From an uncultured Opitutia bacterium (GTDB lineage: Bacteria > Verrucomicrobiota > Verrucomicrobiia > Opitutales > Opitutaceae): 56,657 bases of DNA. Each line of letters opens with the position of its first letter. Position 1 is the stretch's first letter. Positions 34,329 to 44,504 of the stretch are shown here, piece after piece. The DNA is taken from positions 1 to 56,657 of the forward strand of contig CAIMFY010000021.1 of NCBI GenBank assembly GCA_903840415.1. Direction: 5' to 3'. The notes below the pieces were generated by a model. It saw only the letters and a list, made by a program, of their open reading frames with translations. It was not told where the DNA came from and did no database searches. The position numbers were made by a program, and so were the translations under genes.

Positions 34329-35484
34329 AATAGACGTCGCGTTGGTAGCGCCCTTCTTTCTTCAGCCCCTTAACATAGTTTGCCGCTTCGGCGGGCGCGA
34401 ATCCGCCTTGTTCGGCAACGATGGCGAGCAACGCTGCGTCGACATCCTTCGCCATGCGCTTCGCGTCGCCGCATACGTAGAAATATGCGCCATCCCGCAG
34501 CCACGACCAAAGCTCGCCTGCATTTTCGCGCATACGATCCTGCACGTAAATTTTCTGCAACTGGTCGCGCGAAAAGGCCGTGTCGAGCCGCGTGAGCTGA
34601 CCCCGCTCCAAATACCGGTTCCATTCGTCATCGTAGAGAAAGTCCGTGCCGCGCCGTTGGTCGCCGAAAAACAACCAGTTGCGCCCCGTCGCACCTGTCA
34701 CCGCGCGTTCCTGCATAAACCCGCGGAATGGCGCGATGCCTGTCCCGGGTCCGACCATGATGCAATCCCGCGCGCCGTCCGCCGGTGGTCCGAAGTGCGA
34801 TGGCGACACAAATACCGGCACCACTGGCGCACCGATCGGAGCCCGATCGGCGAGATAGGTCGAACAAACCCCGGCGCGGTCGCGCCCATTCGTGTTGTAG
34901 CGCACGACCGCGAGCGTGAGGTGCGCTTCGTCGGGATAAGCGGTGCCGGACGATGCGACCGAATAGAGCCGTGGCATTAATTTCCTCAACTGGTCGACGA
35001 ATTCCTGTGGTGTAATCCGCGCACTCGGAAACTCCGCCAACAAATCCACAAACTCGCGCTGCTCCAGAAACGCTGCCAGCACTTCTTTCGCGTCCGGCGC
35101 GAGCAAACCCGCAAGACGCGACTGTCCGCCGGCGTCTGTCACTTTCGTTACCAGAAAATCCAGCGCCCGTCTCGTCGGCTTCGCGAGCGCAAGTCGCGTT
35201 GCCAACGCCTCTCGCAACGTAATCGGCTCGCCGAGTTTCAGCATCGACGGCGACACCAGTTCGTCTCCCGTCGCGTGGAGCCGCTCTAAAATTTCAGTCA
35301 CCTCGGCCGGACGGTTCGACGGAAACACCGCCAGCGAATCGCCTGTCGTGTAGTGCAGCCCGCTCCCGGCGAGGTCGATGACGAGATGACGCGTTTCCTT
35401 TGTCGAACCGGGCTTATTGAGCAACCGGTTCTCCACGATTTTCGCGAGAAACGGTTGGTCCTTGCAATACACTGTGGCAGCCAT
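34327..35484 (-). CDS. CysJ-like FAD/NADPH oxidoreductase without flavodoxin domain
   Basis: This 385-residue protein resembles the C-terminal two-thirds of sulfite reductase flavoprotein CysJ and related diflavin reductases. Blocks include HLVIDLAGSGLHYTTGDSLAV, MPRLYSVASSG (FAD, RxYS), AGVCSTYLAD, FGPPADGARDCIMVGPGTGIAPFRGF (NADPH) and YFYVCGDAKRMAKDVDAAL. The N-terminal FMN-binding flavodoxin domain is absent, and the ATG at 35484 leaves no room for one. It would pass electrons from NADPH through FAD to an unidentified partner. Sulfite reductase is one possibility, but no hemoprotein subunit is adjacent. It lies upstream of the fatty-acid genes. Confidence 0.85.
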   Translation of the reverse strand: MAATVYCKDQPFLAKIVENRLLNKPGSTKETRHLVIDLAGSGLHYTTGDSLAVFPSNRPAEVTEILERLHATGDELVSPSMLKLGEPITLREALATRLALAKPTRRALDFLVTKVTDAGGQSRLAGLLAPDAKEVLAAFLEQREFVDLLAEFPSARITPQEFVDQLRKLMPRLYSVASSGTAYPDEAHLTLAVVRYNTNGRDRAGVCSTYLADRAPIGAPVVPVFVSPSHFGPPADGARDCIMVGPGTGIAPFRGFMQERAVTGATGRNWLFFGDQRRGTDFLYDDEWNRYLERGQLTRLDTAFSRDQLQKIYVQDRMRENAGELWSWLRDGAYFYVCGDAKRMAKDVDAALLAIVAEQGGFAPAEAANYVKGLKKEGRYQRDVY

Positions 35485-35588
35485 CCCCTCAGAAAGATCG
35501 AAAGCCGGGCGGACGGGAAGACTGAATCTCAAACCCACTCTTGCTTGCCCGCTCCTGTCGTTCACCCTTTCAGTCCTTCACCTTTTTC

Positions 35589-36380
35589 ATGGAACCCATT
35601 CGCCTCCAAAAATACCTCGCCGACGCCGGCCTCTGTTCGCGCCGCGCCGCCGAGATGCTCATCGCGCGAGGCGAAGTCTGGGTCAACGGTTCTCCCGCCA
35701 AACTCGGCCAGAAAGTAGTCCCAGGCGAGGATCGCGTCACCACCGGCGGCAAGGCCGTGCGCGCCACGGCCCAACCGCGCATCACTCTCGCGATGCACAA
35801 GCCTCGCGGTCTCGTCTGCACGAACGACGACCCCCACAATCCCGACACCGTTTTCACCGTCCTGCCGCGCGAGTTCGCCAAGTATCGCTTTTTTTGCGCC
35901 GGCCGCCTCGACAAGGACAGCGACGGCCTCGTCATCCTCACGACCGACGGCGATCTTGCCCAGCGGCTCACGCATCCTTCGAACCTCGTGACGAAACGCT
36001 ATCACGTCGTCCTCGAAAAACCCTTCCCGTCGACTCGCCTCCGCCAACTCGTCAAAGGCATCGTGTTTGAAGGCGAGCACTTGAAAGTGGAGCGCGCCGC
36101 CATCGTCAACGCCGGCGTCGATAAGTCCGGCACGAGTCTCGATGTCCACATGCACCACGGCAAGAAGCGCGAGATTCGCCTCCTGTTCACCACGCTCGGC
36201 TACGACGTGAAACGCCTGACCCGTTACCAAATCGGCGCTTTCCGGCTGAAGGGAATCCCGTTGCGCGCGATGAAACAACTTTCTACGAAGGAGATCGAAT
36301 CGCTTTTCCACTCGCCGAGCACGCCGCACGCTGAGTTGCAGGCGGTCGCCTTCACCGACCATTCTTCCGATGAAAAATAA
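35589..36380 (+). CDS. RsuA/RluB-type rRNA pseudouridine synthase
   Basis: This 263-residue enzyme has an N-terminal S4 RNA-binding domain (IRLQKYLADAGLCSRRAAEMLI, VWVNG) and a pseudouridine synthase domain with the catalytic aspartate in FFCAGRLDKDSDGLVILT. HHGKKREIRLLFTTLGYDVKRL completes the family pattern. It would modify a uridine in rRNA; RluB-, RluE- or RluF-like specificity cannot be separated by eye. ATG at 35589 is chosen because it starts the S4 domain. It is divergent from the CysJ-like gene and overlaps the next gene by 11 bases. Confidence 0.93.
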   Translation: MEPIRLQKYLADAGLCSRRAAEMLIARGEVWVNGSPAKLGQKVVPGEDRVTTGGKAVRATAQPRITLAMHKPRGLVCTNDDPHNPDTVFTVLPREFAKYRFFCAGRLDKDSDGLVILTTDGDLAQRLTHPSNLVTKRYHVVLEKPFPSTRLRQLVKGIVFEGEHLKVERAAIVNAGVDKSGTSLDVHMHHGKKREIRLLFTTLGYDVKRLTRYQIGAFRLKGIPLRAMKQLSTKEIESLFHSPSTPHAELQAVAFTDHSSDEK

Positions 36381-37179
36381 ACTGCTCTTCAACCTCGCGC
36401 TGCTCGCGACCGTTGGCATCGCCTTCTCTGCGCCGCTCCCGTCGACCACAGCCGTCCACACGAAGCCCGACGAGACCTCCGCCTCGATCACGTTTCTCAA
36501 GGCCGGCACCGATCCGATTGCAGCCACCGACTCGCTGGCGAGCACACCCGCCGGGTGGATGGCTGTCGAACTTCCAGGGCCTTTCGAAGCCTACGTGCAG
36601 GACAAGGAAGTCACCAAGGGCCTCGACATGAAGCCCGGCGCGCAAATCTACCTCGGGCCCAAACTCGACAGCGGCGTCCTCGCGGTCGCACAGAAAGACG
36701 ACAAGACCAACATCACCGGCCAACGCGGACGCTGGCTGCAAATCCGCCTTGAGCGAAAAGTCATCGGCTATATCAACCTCGGCGGCACTCCCGGCTACCT
36801 GCCACCGATCGCCACCGCGGTCGTCGGCTCGCCGGCCCCACTCTCCCCCGCGCCCGTCGCGCCCGGCGCCTTTGGCCCCGCCGAAGCCGGCCATGCCGCG
36901 CCGGTGGTCGCCGCCGCCGACTCCACCTCAGCGCTCCCGCGCCAATTCATCGGCCGCCTCGTCTCAACCCGCCGCCCGCTTCGCCCTCGCCGTCCCTACG
37001 ATTGGGCGCTCAACGACGATGCCGACAAACGCTACGCCTACCTCGACGTGAGCAAGCTTATGCTCGCCCAGCCCCTCGAGATTCTCGCCGATCACAACGT
37101 CGTCGTCTTCGGTTCCGCGCGCGCCAGCCTCGACGGCAAGGATCTCGTGATCGAGGCCGAATCGCTGCAGCTGAAGTAA
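36370..37179 (+). CDS. Exported protein with SH3-like domain, function unknown
   Basis: This 269-residue protein has a signal peptide (LLFNLALLATVGIAFSAP). Residues about 40-145 form a beta-rich, SH3-like region (FEAYVQDKEVTKGLDMKPG, RGRWLQIRLERKVIGYINL). A proline/alanine-rich linker follows, then a second small beta-rich domain (FIGRLVSTRRPLRPRRPYDWAL, YAYLDVSKLM, NVVVFGSARASLDGKDLVIEA). The C-terminal domain looks OB- or SH3-like. It may act in the periplasm, for example on peptidoglycan, but no function can be assigned. Its start overlaps the preceding pseudouridine synthase gene by 11 bases, and folD follows after 15 bases. Confidence 0.6.
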   Translation: MKNKLLFNLALLATVGIAFSAPLPSTTAVHTKPDETSASITFLKAGTDPIAATDSLASTPAGWMAVELPGPFEAYVQDKEVTKGLDMKPGAQIYLGPKLDSGVLAVAQKDDKTNITGQRGRWLQIRLERKVIGYINLGGTPGYLPPIATAVVGSPAPLSPAPVAPGAFGPAEAGHAAPVVAAADSTSALPRQFIGRLVSTRRPLRPRRPYDWALNDDADKRYAYLDVSKLMLAQPLEILADHNVVVFGSARASLDGKDLVIEAESLQLK

Positions 37180-37194
37180 TTTCTTCGTCCCTTC

Positions 37195-38070
37195 ATGGAA
37201 CTGATCGACGGCAACCAAATCGCCACCGCCCTTGTCGCTGAACTGAAGGTTGAGGTCGCCACTTTTCCCGGACGCAAGCCTTGCATCGCCCTCGTTCGCG
37301 TCGGCGAAGATCCCGCCTCGGTGTCCTACGTGCGAAAAAAGGAAAAGACCGCAGCCGAGATCGGCGTGACGAGCCGCATCATTCTCCCACCGATCACGAT
37401 CTCGCAGGCGGAGTTGTTCGCGCTGCTCGACTCGCTCAACGCCGACACCTCGGTCGATGGCATCCTCGTGCAATCGCCGGTGCCGAAGCACATCGACGAA
37501 GTGGCGACCTTTCGCCGCGTCGCGCCTGAGAAGGATGTCGACGGATTCAACACGCTCAACCTCGGCAAGGTCGCCCAGGAGGACGACACCGGTTTCGTCT
37601 CCTGCACGCCCGCCGGCATCATGGAACTCCTCGCCCGGAGCGGCGTCGATTTGAAGGGCAAACACGTCGTCGTGCTCGGCCGCTCGCTCATCGTCGGCAA
37701 ACCCGTCGCGCTCCTCGCGCTCCAGAAAAAAGCCGGCGCCAACGGCACTGTCACGATCTGTCACTCGGCCACGACCAATCTTCCCGCTATCACTCGCCAG
37801 GCCGACGTTCTCATCGCTGCGATCGGCCGGGCGGAATTTGTGACGGCCGACATGGTCAAGCCGGGCGCCGTCGTCATCGACGTCGGCATCAACCGCGTGC
37901 CCGATGCCACCAAGAAGACAGGCTACCGCCTCACCGGCGACGTGCATTTTCCGACCGTCGCGCCGCTCTGCGCGAAAATCACGCCCGTCCCCGGTGGCGT
38001 CGGACCGATGACGGTGGCGATGCTGATGAAGAACACCGTCAAAGCGTATCGCCTGAACGCGAGTCGGTGA
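37195..38070 (+). CDS. folD: Bifunctional methylenetetrahydrofolate dehydrogenase / methenyl-THF cyclohydrolase
   Basis: This 291-residue enzyme interconverts 5,10-methylene-, 5,10-methenyl- and 10-formyl-tetrahydrofolate. Family blocks are [21 protein letters not shown] with the catalytic lysine, [47 protein letters not shown] and [20 protein letters not shown]. The family's usual LP in the QLPLP block is replaced by SPVP here. Length is normal. The gene follows the SH3-like gene by 15 bases and converges on an amidohydrolase gene 6 bases away. Confidence 0.96.
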   Translation: MELIDGNQIATALVAELKVEVATFPGRKPCIALVRVGEDPASVSYVRKKEKTAAEIGVTSRIILPPITISQAELFALLDSLNADTSVDGILVQSPVPKHIDEVATFRRVAPEKDVDGFNTLNLGKVAQEDDTGFVSCTPAGIMELLARSGVDLKGKHVVVLGRSLIVGKPVALLALQKKAGANGTVTICHSATTNLPAITRQADVLIAAIGRAEFVTADMVKPGAVVIDVGINRVPDATKKTGYRLTGDVHFPTVAPLCAKITPVPGGVGPMTVAMLMKNTVKAYRLNASR

Positions 38071-38076
38071 GGTGAT

Positions 38077-39390
38077 TCACTTTTCCAACTGCTCGTATTT
38101 CTTCTGGTATTTTTCGTAGAGCCGTGTGTGCCGGTTGGAAAGATCGATGCGCGCGCCGTCGATGTAGGCTTGCTCGACGTGAGTAGTTATTTCGATCGGA
38201 TCGCCGTTGGTCACGATAAGCGTGGCGCGTTTGCCGACTTCGATGGAGCCGAGCTCGCTGCCGACGCCGAGGAGTTGAGCCGGATAAAGCGTGATGGCCT
38301 TGAGTGCCTCGGTGGGCGGCAAACCGTAGGCGGCGGCCTTGCCGGCTTGGTAGGGTAGATTCCGATCGGCCATCGCGCCCATGCCGCCAGTCTCGCCAGC
38401 GATGCAAAAGCGCACCCCGGCGGCGAAGAGTTTCCCGGCATTCGCATAGGTCGCATCGAACGGATCTTCGCGATGGAGCGGGAGCGTGAGCACCGGGCCG
38501 ACGATCACGGCGACATCGTTTGCCTTGAGGAGATCGGCGACTTTCCATGCTTCGAGTCCGCCGACGATGGTGATCTTGAGTTTCTCCGCCTTGCCCCACG
38601 CGACGGCTGATTCGATTTGGTTGCGCTCGTCGGCATGCACGAAAACGGGCAGCGCCCCGCTCAGCACCGGCAGCATCGCCTCCCAGCGCGAGTCGGTGTC
38701 GATCGGGTGGCCGGAGCCGGCTTTCGCTTTTTGATAGGCGCGCGCAGCGGCGAAGGCATCGCGGAGTTTTTTGAGGTTGTCGTTGATGACGCGCTCCTGA
38801 TCGGCGACGGGACGGATCGCTGCGGGATCGCGGTTCACGGTCAGATTCGGCCAGAACACATGCAGTGCCACCGTCGCGCGGAGGGTGAGATCCTCCCACG
38901 TCCAGCCGTCCATTCGGATGAGCGTCGATGTGCCGGCGATGAGTCCGGTCGACATCGGCACGCTGAGCGCGGTGAGAATGCCGTTGGTGCGCGAGACGGG
39001 AATGAGTTCGCTGTCGGGGTTGATCGCGGTTTGGGCGCGGACGTTGGGGTTGAGCGTGCCGGTTTCCGCCATGTCAACCGAGCCGGGCACTGAGCTAATT
39101 TCGACGAGACCGAGCGAAGTCTGCGCCGAAATAAGGCCGGGATAAATCTGCTTCCCGGTCACGTCGACGACGGTGGTATCTTTCGGCGTGGCGAGTTTCG
39201 GACCGAGCGCGGCGATTTTTCCGTCGCGCAGCAAAACATCGGTCGCGGCCAAATCGGCGCCGCTGACAGAGTGAACGGTCGCGCCGCGCAGTAGCACGGG
39301 CTGGCCGGGCTTCGGCGCGGGAATGTTATCGGAGGCGCGGGCAACGAGCGCCACGATCGCGACAAGAAGGGAAAATTTATTGAAGCGCAT
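38077..39390 (-). CDS. Exported amidohydrolase-like protein lacking the HxH metal site
   Basis: This 437-residue protein has a signal peptide ([14 protein letters not shown]) and the amidohydrolase layout: [26 protein letters not shown], then [18 protein letters not shown]. In active enzymes this position reads PGLIDxHxH, so the two first metal-ligand histidines are missing here. [20 protein letters not shown] and the C-terminal [24 protein letters not shown] with [15 protein letters not shown] are retained. It may be a non-catalytic partner. Its start overlaps the upstream fused amidohydrolase gene by 14 bases, so the two are translated together. Confidence 0.85.
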   Translation of the reverse strand: MRFNKFSLLVAIVALVARASDNIPAPKPGQPVLLRGATVHSVSGADLAATDVLLRDGKIAALGPKLATPKDTTVVDVTGKQIYPGLISAQTSLGLVEISSVPGSVDMAETGTLNPNVRAQTAINPDSELIPVSRTNGILTALSVPMSTGLIAGTSTLIRMDGWTWEDLTLRATVALHVFWPNLTVNRDPAAIRPVADQERVINDNLKKLRDAFAAARAYQKAKAGSGHPIDTDSRWEAMLPVLSGALPVFVHADERNQIESAVAWGKAEKLKITIVGGLEAWKVADLLKANDVAVIVGPVLTLPLHREDPFDATYANAGKLFAAGVRFCIAGETGGMGAMADRNLPYQAGKAAAYGLPPTEALKAITLYPAQLLGVGSELGSIEVGKRATLIVTNGDPIEITTHVEQAYIDGARIDLSNRHTRLYEKYQKKYEQLEK

Positions 39391-42300
39391 GGGTGGAGCA
39401 GTTGGTGGTGTCGGCACCGTCGTGGTAGATGGCTTGGAATTCCCGCGTGTGTTTTTCTTCGAGCGCTTCGAGGGCGCGGAGGACCGACGGCGGTTCGGTC
39501 GGCGCCGCCGCGCCGGCTCCTGCGCCGCCACGTCCACCCGCCGGGGCGCCGCCGCCTGTGGCGAGGGCACGCATGCGTTCGGCGAGGGCTTTTTGCACAA
39601 GGGCTTCGCGTTCGACGTTCGCCGCGGTGCGAAGCGCGGCATCATCATCGAGCGAAAAATAGCGGCGACCATCGATCCAGGTTTGCTCGGCGCGGGCGTA
39701 GGTGGAGAGCGGACTCGCGCTCCAGATGACGAAGTCGGCATCCTTGCCCGGCTCCAGCGAGCCGACGCGATCGTCGATGCGGAGTTGCTTGGCGGGATTG
39801 AGCGTGACGAATTTCAACGCCTCGTCCTCGGGCACGCCGCCGTATTTCACGGCCTTCGCGGCCTCGGTGTTGAGGCGACGGGCGAGTTCGTTGTCGTCGG
39901 AGTTGAACGAGACCACGACACCCGCGGCGCGCATCATCGCGCCGTCGTAGGGAATCGCGTCGATAACCTCCTGTTTGTAGGCCCACCAGTCGGTGAAGCA
40001 CGAACCGCCGGCGCCGAGCTTCGCGATTTCGTCGGCGACCTTGTAGCCTTCGAGGATGTGCTGAAACGTGGCGACGGTGAATTTCTCACGCTGCGCCAGC
40101 CGGATGAATGTGAGGATCTCGTCCTGCCGGTAGGAGTGAATATGGACGATGCGCTCGCCTTTCAAAATTTCGAGCGCCGCCTCGAGTCGGAGATCACGAC
40201 GCGGCGGCAGCGAAGTTATTCCTGCCTTCCAATCTGTCCACTCGCGGTCGTAGTCGCGGGCGCGGGCAAACGTGTCGGCCATGATCTGCTCCACGCCCAT
40301 GCGCGTCTGCGGATAACGCGGCGGCGTGGCCGACTGGGTTCCGACGCGGTAGGATTGCTTCACGTTTTCACCGAGGGCGAATTTCACACCGGGTTTGGCG
40401 CCGGCGAATTTCAGGTCTTCGGGCGACGCACCCCAGCGAAGTTTTATCACTTGGTTTTGGCCGCCCATCGGGTTGGCGGAGCCGTGCAGAATGTTCGCGA
40501 CGGTGAGACCACCGGCGAGTTCGCGATAAATACCCACGTCGGTCGCGTCGAGGACATCGCCGATCCGCACCTCGACAGTGACGGCGCTGCCGCCTTCGTT
40601 GACGCCCCGCGAGATCGCGGTGTGCGAGTGGCAGTCGATCAGCCCGGCGGTGACGTGCTTGCCGGTCGCATCGATGACGGTGGCACCGGCGGGTGCAGTG
40701 AGATTCTTGCCGACTTGTTCAGTTTTTCCATCGTGCACGAGCAAATCACCGCCGACGATGCGGCCGGCGGGACCGCTCGTCCAGATGGTGGCGTTCTTCA
40801 CGACAACCCACTCGGGCTGCGCGGGGATGCCCTTGCGGCCATAGGCGCCGGCAGGCCAGTTATCGGCATTGGCGAAAAACTTTTCGTCGCGCGGCGCGGG
40901 CGCGGCGGGTTTGTCCGCGACCGCAGTGCGCTCGGCACTCCAGCGAAATTCGGTGCCGTCGGGCAGCAGTCCCGTGCCCTCAGCCGAACCGCCGCTAACC
41001 GTGCCGGCAAGCCGCACGGTGCCTTTGGCATCCTTGCCGAGAAACAACTCCGCCGGCGCGAGCAACGTGAGCTGATTGCGCGTCTGCATCAACGTGAGAT
41101 CTTTGTCACCGAGGCGGGCGCGGGGACGGCCACCCGAGCCGCTGGCTGCACTTGTTGCGCCGGAAGGACCGGAGCGCATCTCGATTTTCAATTCGTCCGG
41201 CGCTGTGGCGCCGTGCCACGCCATCTTCCATGTGCCGCGGGCATCGGTTTTTTCCGCCGCCGCAGTTTCAAAATGATCGCCGTCGATCCACACGTCGGTG
41301 ATTTCCGCCGTGCTGTCGGCCGCAAAAAGATCGCCGGTGGCGATGACGACGTTGCCCACCCGATCAGGCGCGATCACGCCGGCGATGTCGTCGACGCCGA
41401 GCATCTTCGCGGGTGCGGTCGTGATGGCGGCGAGGGCGGCTTCGGGCGCGAGGCCGCGTTTTACAGCGAGGCGGAGATTCGTCCAGAATTGCGTCGCCGG
41501 CATAGTCAGGCCGGCCGTCGTGAAGGCCACCGGCACGCCGCGCGCGACGAGCCGGGCGGCATTGGCGGGGGCGAGTTCCCAGTGCTGGAGCGTCGCGAGC
41601 GAGACGTCGGCGGCCTTGTCGGGCGTTTCCACCTCGGGCACGGCGGGGAAATTCAGCGGCACGATCACGGGCGTCTTTGCGGCGGCAAGCGCGCTGGCCA
41701 CGCGGTAGTCGGTGCCGCGGGTGCGGAGGACGAGCTTTAGTTTGAACTCGTCCGCGATTTTTTGAGCGCGCATGACATCGAGTTCATCCTGCGCCTCGAT
41801 CACGACGGGTTTCGCTACGGCGACGTAATCGAACAGCGCGTGCAGCGAAGCGTTCTCCTCGGGACGTTCCGTCGTGGGATTTTTCCGGTAGGCTTCGCTT
41901 GCGGCTTTGAGCCACTGCGCGTCGAGCAGCGTCTGACGAATGAGAGCGATACATCCCATCAAGGAAGCGGGATAGCCGGCTTCGCGAAACGTGCTCAGTT
42001 CAAACGCGACCTGCTGCGCGACATGCGAACGCACCAGCGTGGCGTTCGGCGATCGGCCGCTCAGGTTCACGAGCGCACTCTCGCCCCGGAAAATTCCGCG
42101 GCCCGGCGTGACCGCCGCGGTGGTGAAGCCGAGTTCGCGCAACGCCGTCGCGCCGCGTTCGTCGGCGATGAGAATTTTCGAGACATCGCGCTCCGGCGTG
42201 ACTCGCGGATTCCACGAGCGCGCGACCGCGGCCGGCGCGATCGTTTCCACCACCGCAGGCGTCGGCATCGCTCCGGCCCGGCCGCCTCCGCCACGACCGC

Positions 42301-42694
42301 CACCAACCGCCTGCGTTTCCGTTTTCAGCGCCGCAGGCAAATGCACCTCGGCGAGCGGCTCGATGAAACCCGCGTAGATCGTTTTGCCATCGGCCGCCCA
42401 GAGTCGCGCATCGGCGGGAATTTTCACCTCCGTCTCCGCGCCCACCGCCACGATCAATCCGTCGCGTAGAACGAGCGTGCCGTGCTCAATGACCGCGCCG
42501 GGAGCGGTGACGATACGCGCCCCGGTAATCGCGTGGACGCGCGGGCTGGCGTCGCGAAGGCCTTCGATCGGGGCGCTGGGCACCTGCGCGTGCGCCGGCC
42601 AGACCACGACGAGACTGAGCACAGAACCGAAAGTGAAACGCGTCACCAGCAAGCGGGCGCGGCCAAAAACCATCCAAACGGAGGGAGAGAGCAT
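39377..42694 (-). CDS. Exported tandem-fused amidohydrolase, catalytic site only in the C-terminal unit
   Basis: This 1105-residue protein has a signal peptide ending near WPAHA. The N-terminal amidohydrolase unit (about 50-500) has [22 protein letters not shown] and [18 protein letters not shown] but no HxH metal motif. A beta-rich insert (about 510-620) follows. The C-terminal unit (about 650-1060) keeps [10 protein letters not shown] with H689/H691, VHIHSY with H851/H853, FQHILEG with H879 and SFNSDDNE with D933, matching the imidazolonepropionase/dipeptidase-like metal site. Glycine-rich stretches occur near residue 130 and near 1065. The substrate is unknown, perhaps a cyclic amide or dipeptide. 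A second degenerate amidohydrolase follows with a 14-base overlap. Confidence 0.87.
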   Translation of the reverse strand: MLSPSVWMVFGRARLLVTRFTFGSVLSLVVVWPAHAQVPSAPIEGLRDASPRVHAITGARIVTAPGAVIEHGTLVLRDGLIVAVGAETEVKIPADARLWAADGKTIYAGFIEPLAEVHLPAALKTETQAVGGGRGGGGRAGAMPTPAVVETIAPAAVARSWNPRVTPERDVSKILIADERGATALRELGFTTAAVTPGRGIFRGESALVNLSGRSPNATLVRSHVAQQVAFELSTFREAGYPASLMGCIALIRQTLLDAQWLKAASEAYRKNPTTERPEENASLHALFDYVAVAKPVVIEAQDELDVMRAQKIADEFKLKLVLRTRGTDYRVASALAAAKTPVIVPLNFPAVPEVETPDKAADVSLATLQHWELAPANAARLVARGVPVAFTTAGLTMPATQFWTNLRLAVKRGLAPEAALAAITTAPAKMLGVDDIAGVIAPDRVGNVVIATGDLFAADSTAEITDVWIDGDHFETAAAEKTDARGTWKMAWHGATAPDELKIEMRSGPSGATSAASGSGGRPRARLGDKDLTLMQTRNQLTLLAPAELFLGKDAKGTVRLAGTVSGGSAEGTGLLPDGTEFRWSAERTAVADKPAAPAPRDEKFFANADNWPAGAYGRKGIPAQPEWVVVKNATIWTSGPAGRIVGGDLLVHDGKTEQVGKNLTAPAGATVIDATGKHVTAGLIDCHSHTAISRGVNEGGSAVTVEVRIGDVLDATDVGIYRELAGGLTVANILHGSANPMGGQNQVIKLRWGASPEDLKFAGAKPGVKFALGENVKQSYRVGTQSATPPRYPQTRMGVEQIMADTFARARDYDREWTDWKAGITSLPPRRDLRLEAALEILKGERIVHIHSYRQDEILTFIRLAQREKFTVATFQHILEGYKVADEIAKLGAGGSCFTDWWAYKQEVIDAIPYDGAMMRAAGVVVSFNSDDNELARRLNTEAAKAVKYGGVPEDEALKFVTLNPAKQLRIDDRVGSLEPGKDADFVIWSASPLSTYARAEQTWIDGRRYFSLDDDAALRTAANVEREALVQKALAERMRALATGGGAPAGGRGGAGAGAAAPTEPPSVLRALEALEEKHTREFQAIYHDGADTTNCSTHALQ

Positions 42695-42756
42695 GGGTAG
42701 GATCGCGCACAGACGCGAACCCGCGGAGGCAACGTCGCCGCCACGCCGCTGGCAAT

Positions 42757-42838
42757 CCTGATTTTCGCGGCACGGCCCGCTGCGGTTTTCGCGTCACCTT
42801 TTGGCGATCCCCGCGTCTTTGCGCACCTCACCACGTTA
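42757..42838. repeat. Intergenic repeat-like stretch between divergent genes
   Basis: The gap between the amidohydrolase and MacA-like starts contains related short blocks ATTTTCGCGG, GGTTTTCGCG and GTCTTTGCGC, ending in CTCACCACG. They resemble decayed units of the dispersed CTTTGCG/TTCGCGG-type intergenic repeats. No intact second copy lies in the window. Confidence 0.3.
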
Positions 42839-42842
42839 GTTT

Positions 42843-42862
42843 CGGACCGCCTCATCGGTCCG
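42843..42862. promoter_or_regulatory. Perfect inverted repeat upstream of the MacA-like gene
   Basis: CGGACCG at 42843-42849 and CGGTCCG at 42856-42862 are exact reverse complements with a six-base spacer. They lie 52 bases before the MacA-like start codon. The element could be an operator for a dimeric regulator or an RNA hairpin. No regulator gene is adjacent. Confidence 0.4.
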
Positions 42863-42914
42863 TCTCGCCCGCGGTCAATTTCTTCTTCCAACGCCTTCGC
42901 TTCCTTATTCCGTC

Positions 42915-44453
42915 ATGGCCAAATCGAAAAACTATAGTGGCATCATCACTCTCGCAATCGTCGTCCTCGCGGCCGCCGGTGGCAGCTGGTATTTCTTTTT
43001 CGGGCGGCCGGAAAAACCGCCGGAATATTCCACGATCAAAGTCACCCGCGGCAATATCGTTCAGACGATCAGCGCCACGGGTAATCTCCAGACTACGTCA
43101 CAAGTTACAATTAGTAGTCAGGTTTCTGGCAACGTTCTCGAAATCAACGCGGACTTCAACGACCAAGTCAAAAAGGGCCAGTGGTTGCTCAAGATCGATC
43201 CATCGACTTACCAGCAAAAGCTCACGCAGGCGAATGCAGATCTCGAGGCCGCGAAGGCGACCACGATCAAGGTCCGGGGCGACACCGCTCGCAACAAGGA
43301 CCTCTTCACTAAAAACCTCATCTCGCAGTCGGACTACGACGCGGCCGTCTCTCTACTCGCGCAAACTGAATCTACCTTAATCAGTCGGCAAGCCGCCTTC
43401 GAAAACGCCCAGACGGATCTCAATCGTTGCGTGATTTACTCTCCCATCGATGGAGTCGTCCTCAACCGCACGATCGACGTGGGTGCGACGGTCAACGTGA
43501 ATCAATCTGCCGTCCCACTCTACACCATCATCAACGACCTGACAAAACTACAGATCAGCGCGGACGTTTCCGAAGCCGACATCGGTAACGTCCAAGAAAA
43601 GCAGATGGTGCGGTTTTCGGTCGATGCTTATCTGAATCGGCCGTTTCAGGGCGTCGTCTCGCAGGTGCGTAATTTCGCCAAAAACTCGAGCGGCGTCGTC
43701 ACGTTCACCGTCATTATCGACGTGGACAACAGCAACCTTCTTCTCAAGCCCGGCATGACCGCGACGGCTAACATCATCGTCGCCGAACGCCCGGATGTTT
43801 TGGTGGTGGCAAACAACGCTCTACGCGTCCGGATTCCGCCTGAATTACTGCCGAAAACGCCCGCCGTCGCTGCTTCCGCGACACCGCCAGCTACCGCAAC
43901 TCCCGCGATCACGGCCAAGTCTACCGCGACGATGACGGACGAAGAACGTTTCGCCGCCACCCGCGAAGTCATCACCAATTCCGGTTTCCAGCGAGGCGCG
44001 CCGCCCACGCCGGATGTGTTGGAGAAAGCCAAGAAACTCGCGCTCGACAAAGGGCTCGATCCCGACGCGATCGTGCAACAACTCACCCGCATGGGCAGCG
44101 GCAAAGGCGGCGGTGGCAGTGGAGGTGGCGGGCGTGGTGGACGTCCTGCAGGATCGGGTGTCGCCACTGGACCGGGTATGAATGTCAGCAATCAACCGCG
44201 CACTGTTTATAAACTGGTAACTGATGCCGTGGGGAAAAAATCTCCCGAGGCTGTGAGCGCGCGTCTGGGCATTTCTGACGGCACAATGACCCAAATTGTC
44301 GAAGGCGTCGCGGAAGGTGATGTCCTCATCACTTACGTCACGATGCCCGGTGCCGCGACCGCGATTAGCGCCGGCCCGCAAGGCCAAAGCGGAAATCCCT
44401 TCCAGCAAGGTCAACGTGGCGGCTTTGGCGGCGGCGGTTTTCGCGACCATTAA
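42915..44453 (+). CDS. MacA/HlyD-type periplasmic adaptor of an ABC export system
   Basis: This 512-residue membrane-fusion protein is anchored by an N-terminal helix (IITLAIVVLAAAGGSWYFFF). The lipoyl-like barrel starts at VTRGNIVQTISATGNLQ. A coiled-coil hairpin (about 95-175) and beta-barrel with TIDVGATVNVNQSAVPLYTI and VDAYLNRPFQGVVSQVRNF follow. An unusual insert of about 130 residues separates the barrel from the C-terminal membrane-proximal domain; it has an Ala/Thr/Pro part, a helical TMTDEERFAATREVI part and a Gly-rich run. It would bridge the MacB-like permease encoded downstream and an outer-membrane TolC-type channel, which is not encoded adjacent to it. Confidence 0.88.
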   Translation: MAKSKNYSGIITLAIVVLAAAGGSWYFFFGRPEKPPEYSTIKVTRGNIVQTISATGNLQTTSQVTISSQVSGNVLEINADFNDQVKKGQWLLKIDPSTYQQKLTQANADLEAAKATTIKVRGDTARNKDLFTKNLISQSDYDAAVSLLAQTESTLISRQAAFENAQTDLNRCVIYSPIDGVVLNRTIDVGATVNVNQSAVPLYTIINDLTKLQISADVSEADIGNVQEKQMVRFSVDAYLNRPFQGVVSQVRNFAKNSSGVVTFTVIIDVDNSNLLLKPGMTATANIIVAERPDVLVVANNALRVRIPPELLPKTPAVAASATPPATATPAITAKSTATMTDEERFAATREVITNSGFQRGAPPTPDVLEKAKKLALDKGLDPDAIVQQLTRMGSGKGGGGSGGGGRGGRPAGSGVATGPGMNVSNQPRTVYKLVTDAVGKKSPEAVSARLGISDGTMTQIVEGVAEGDVLITYVTMPGAATAISAGPQGQSGNPFQQGQRGGFGGGGFRDH

Positions 44454-44504
44454 GGCGAGGATTGGATTCACCACGCTCAGCTTCATCCTCTCTTCGGATT
44501 CATT

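Noticed and set aside
39323-41740. An 805-codon open frame on the plus strand opposite the amidohydrolase genes
   Set aside because: The opposite strand encodes recognisable amidohydrolase motifs and signal peptides; this frame shows none and runs across the gene junction.
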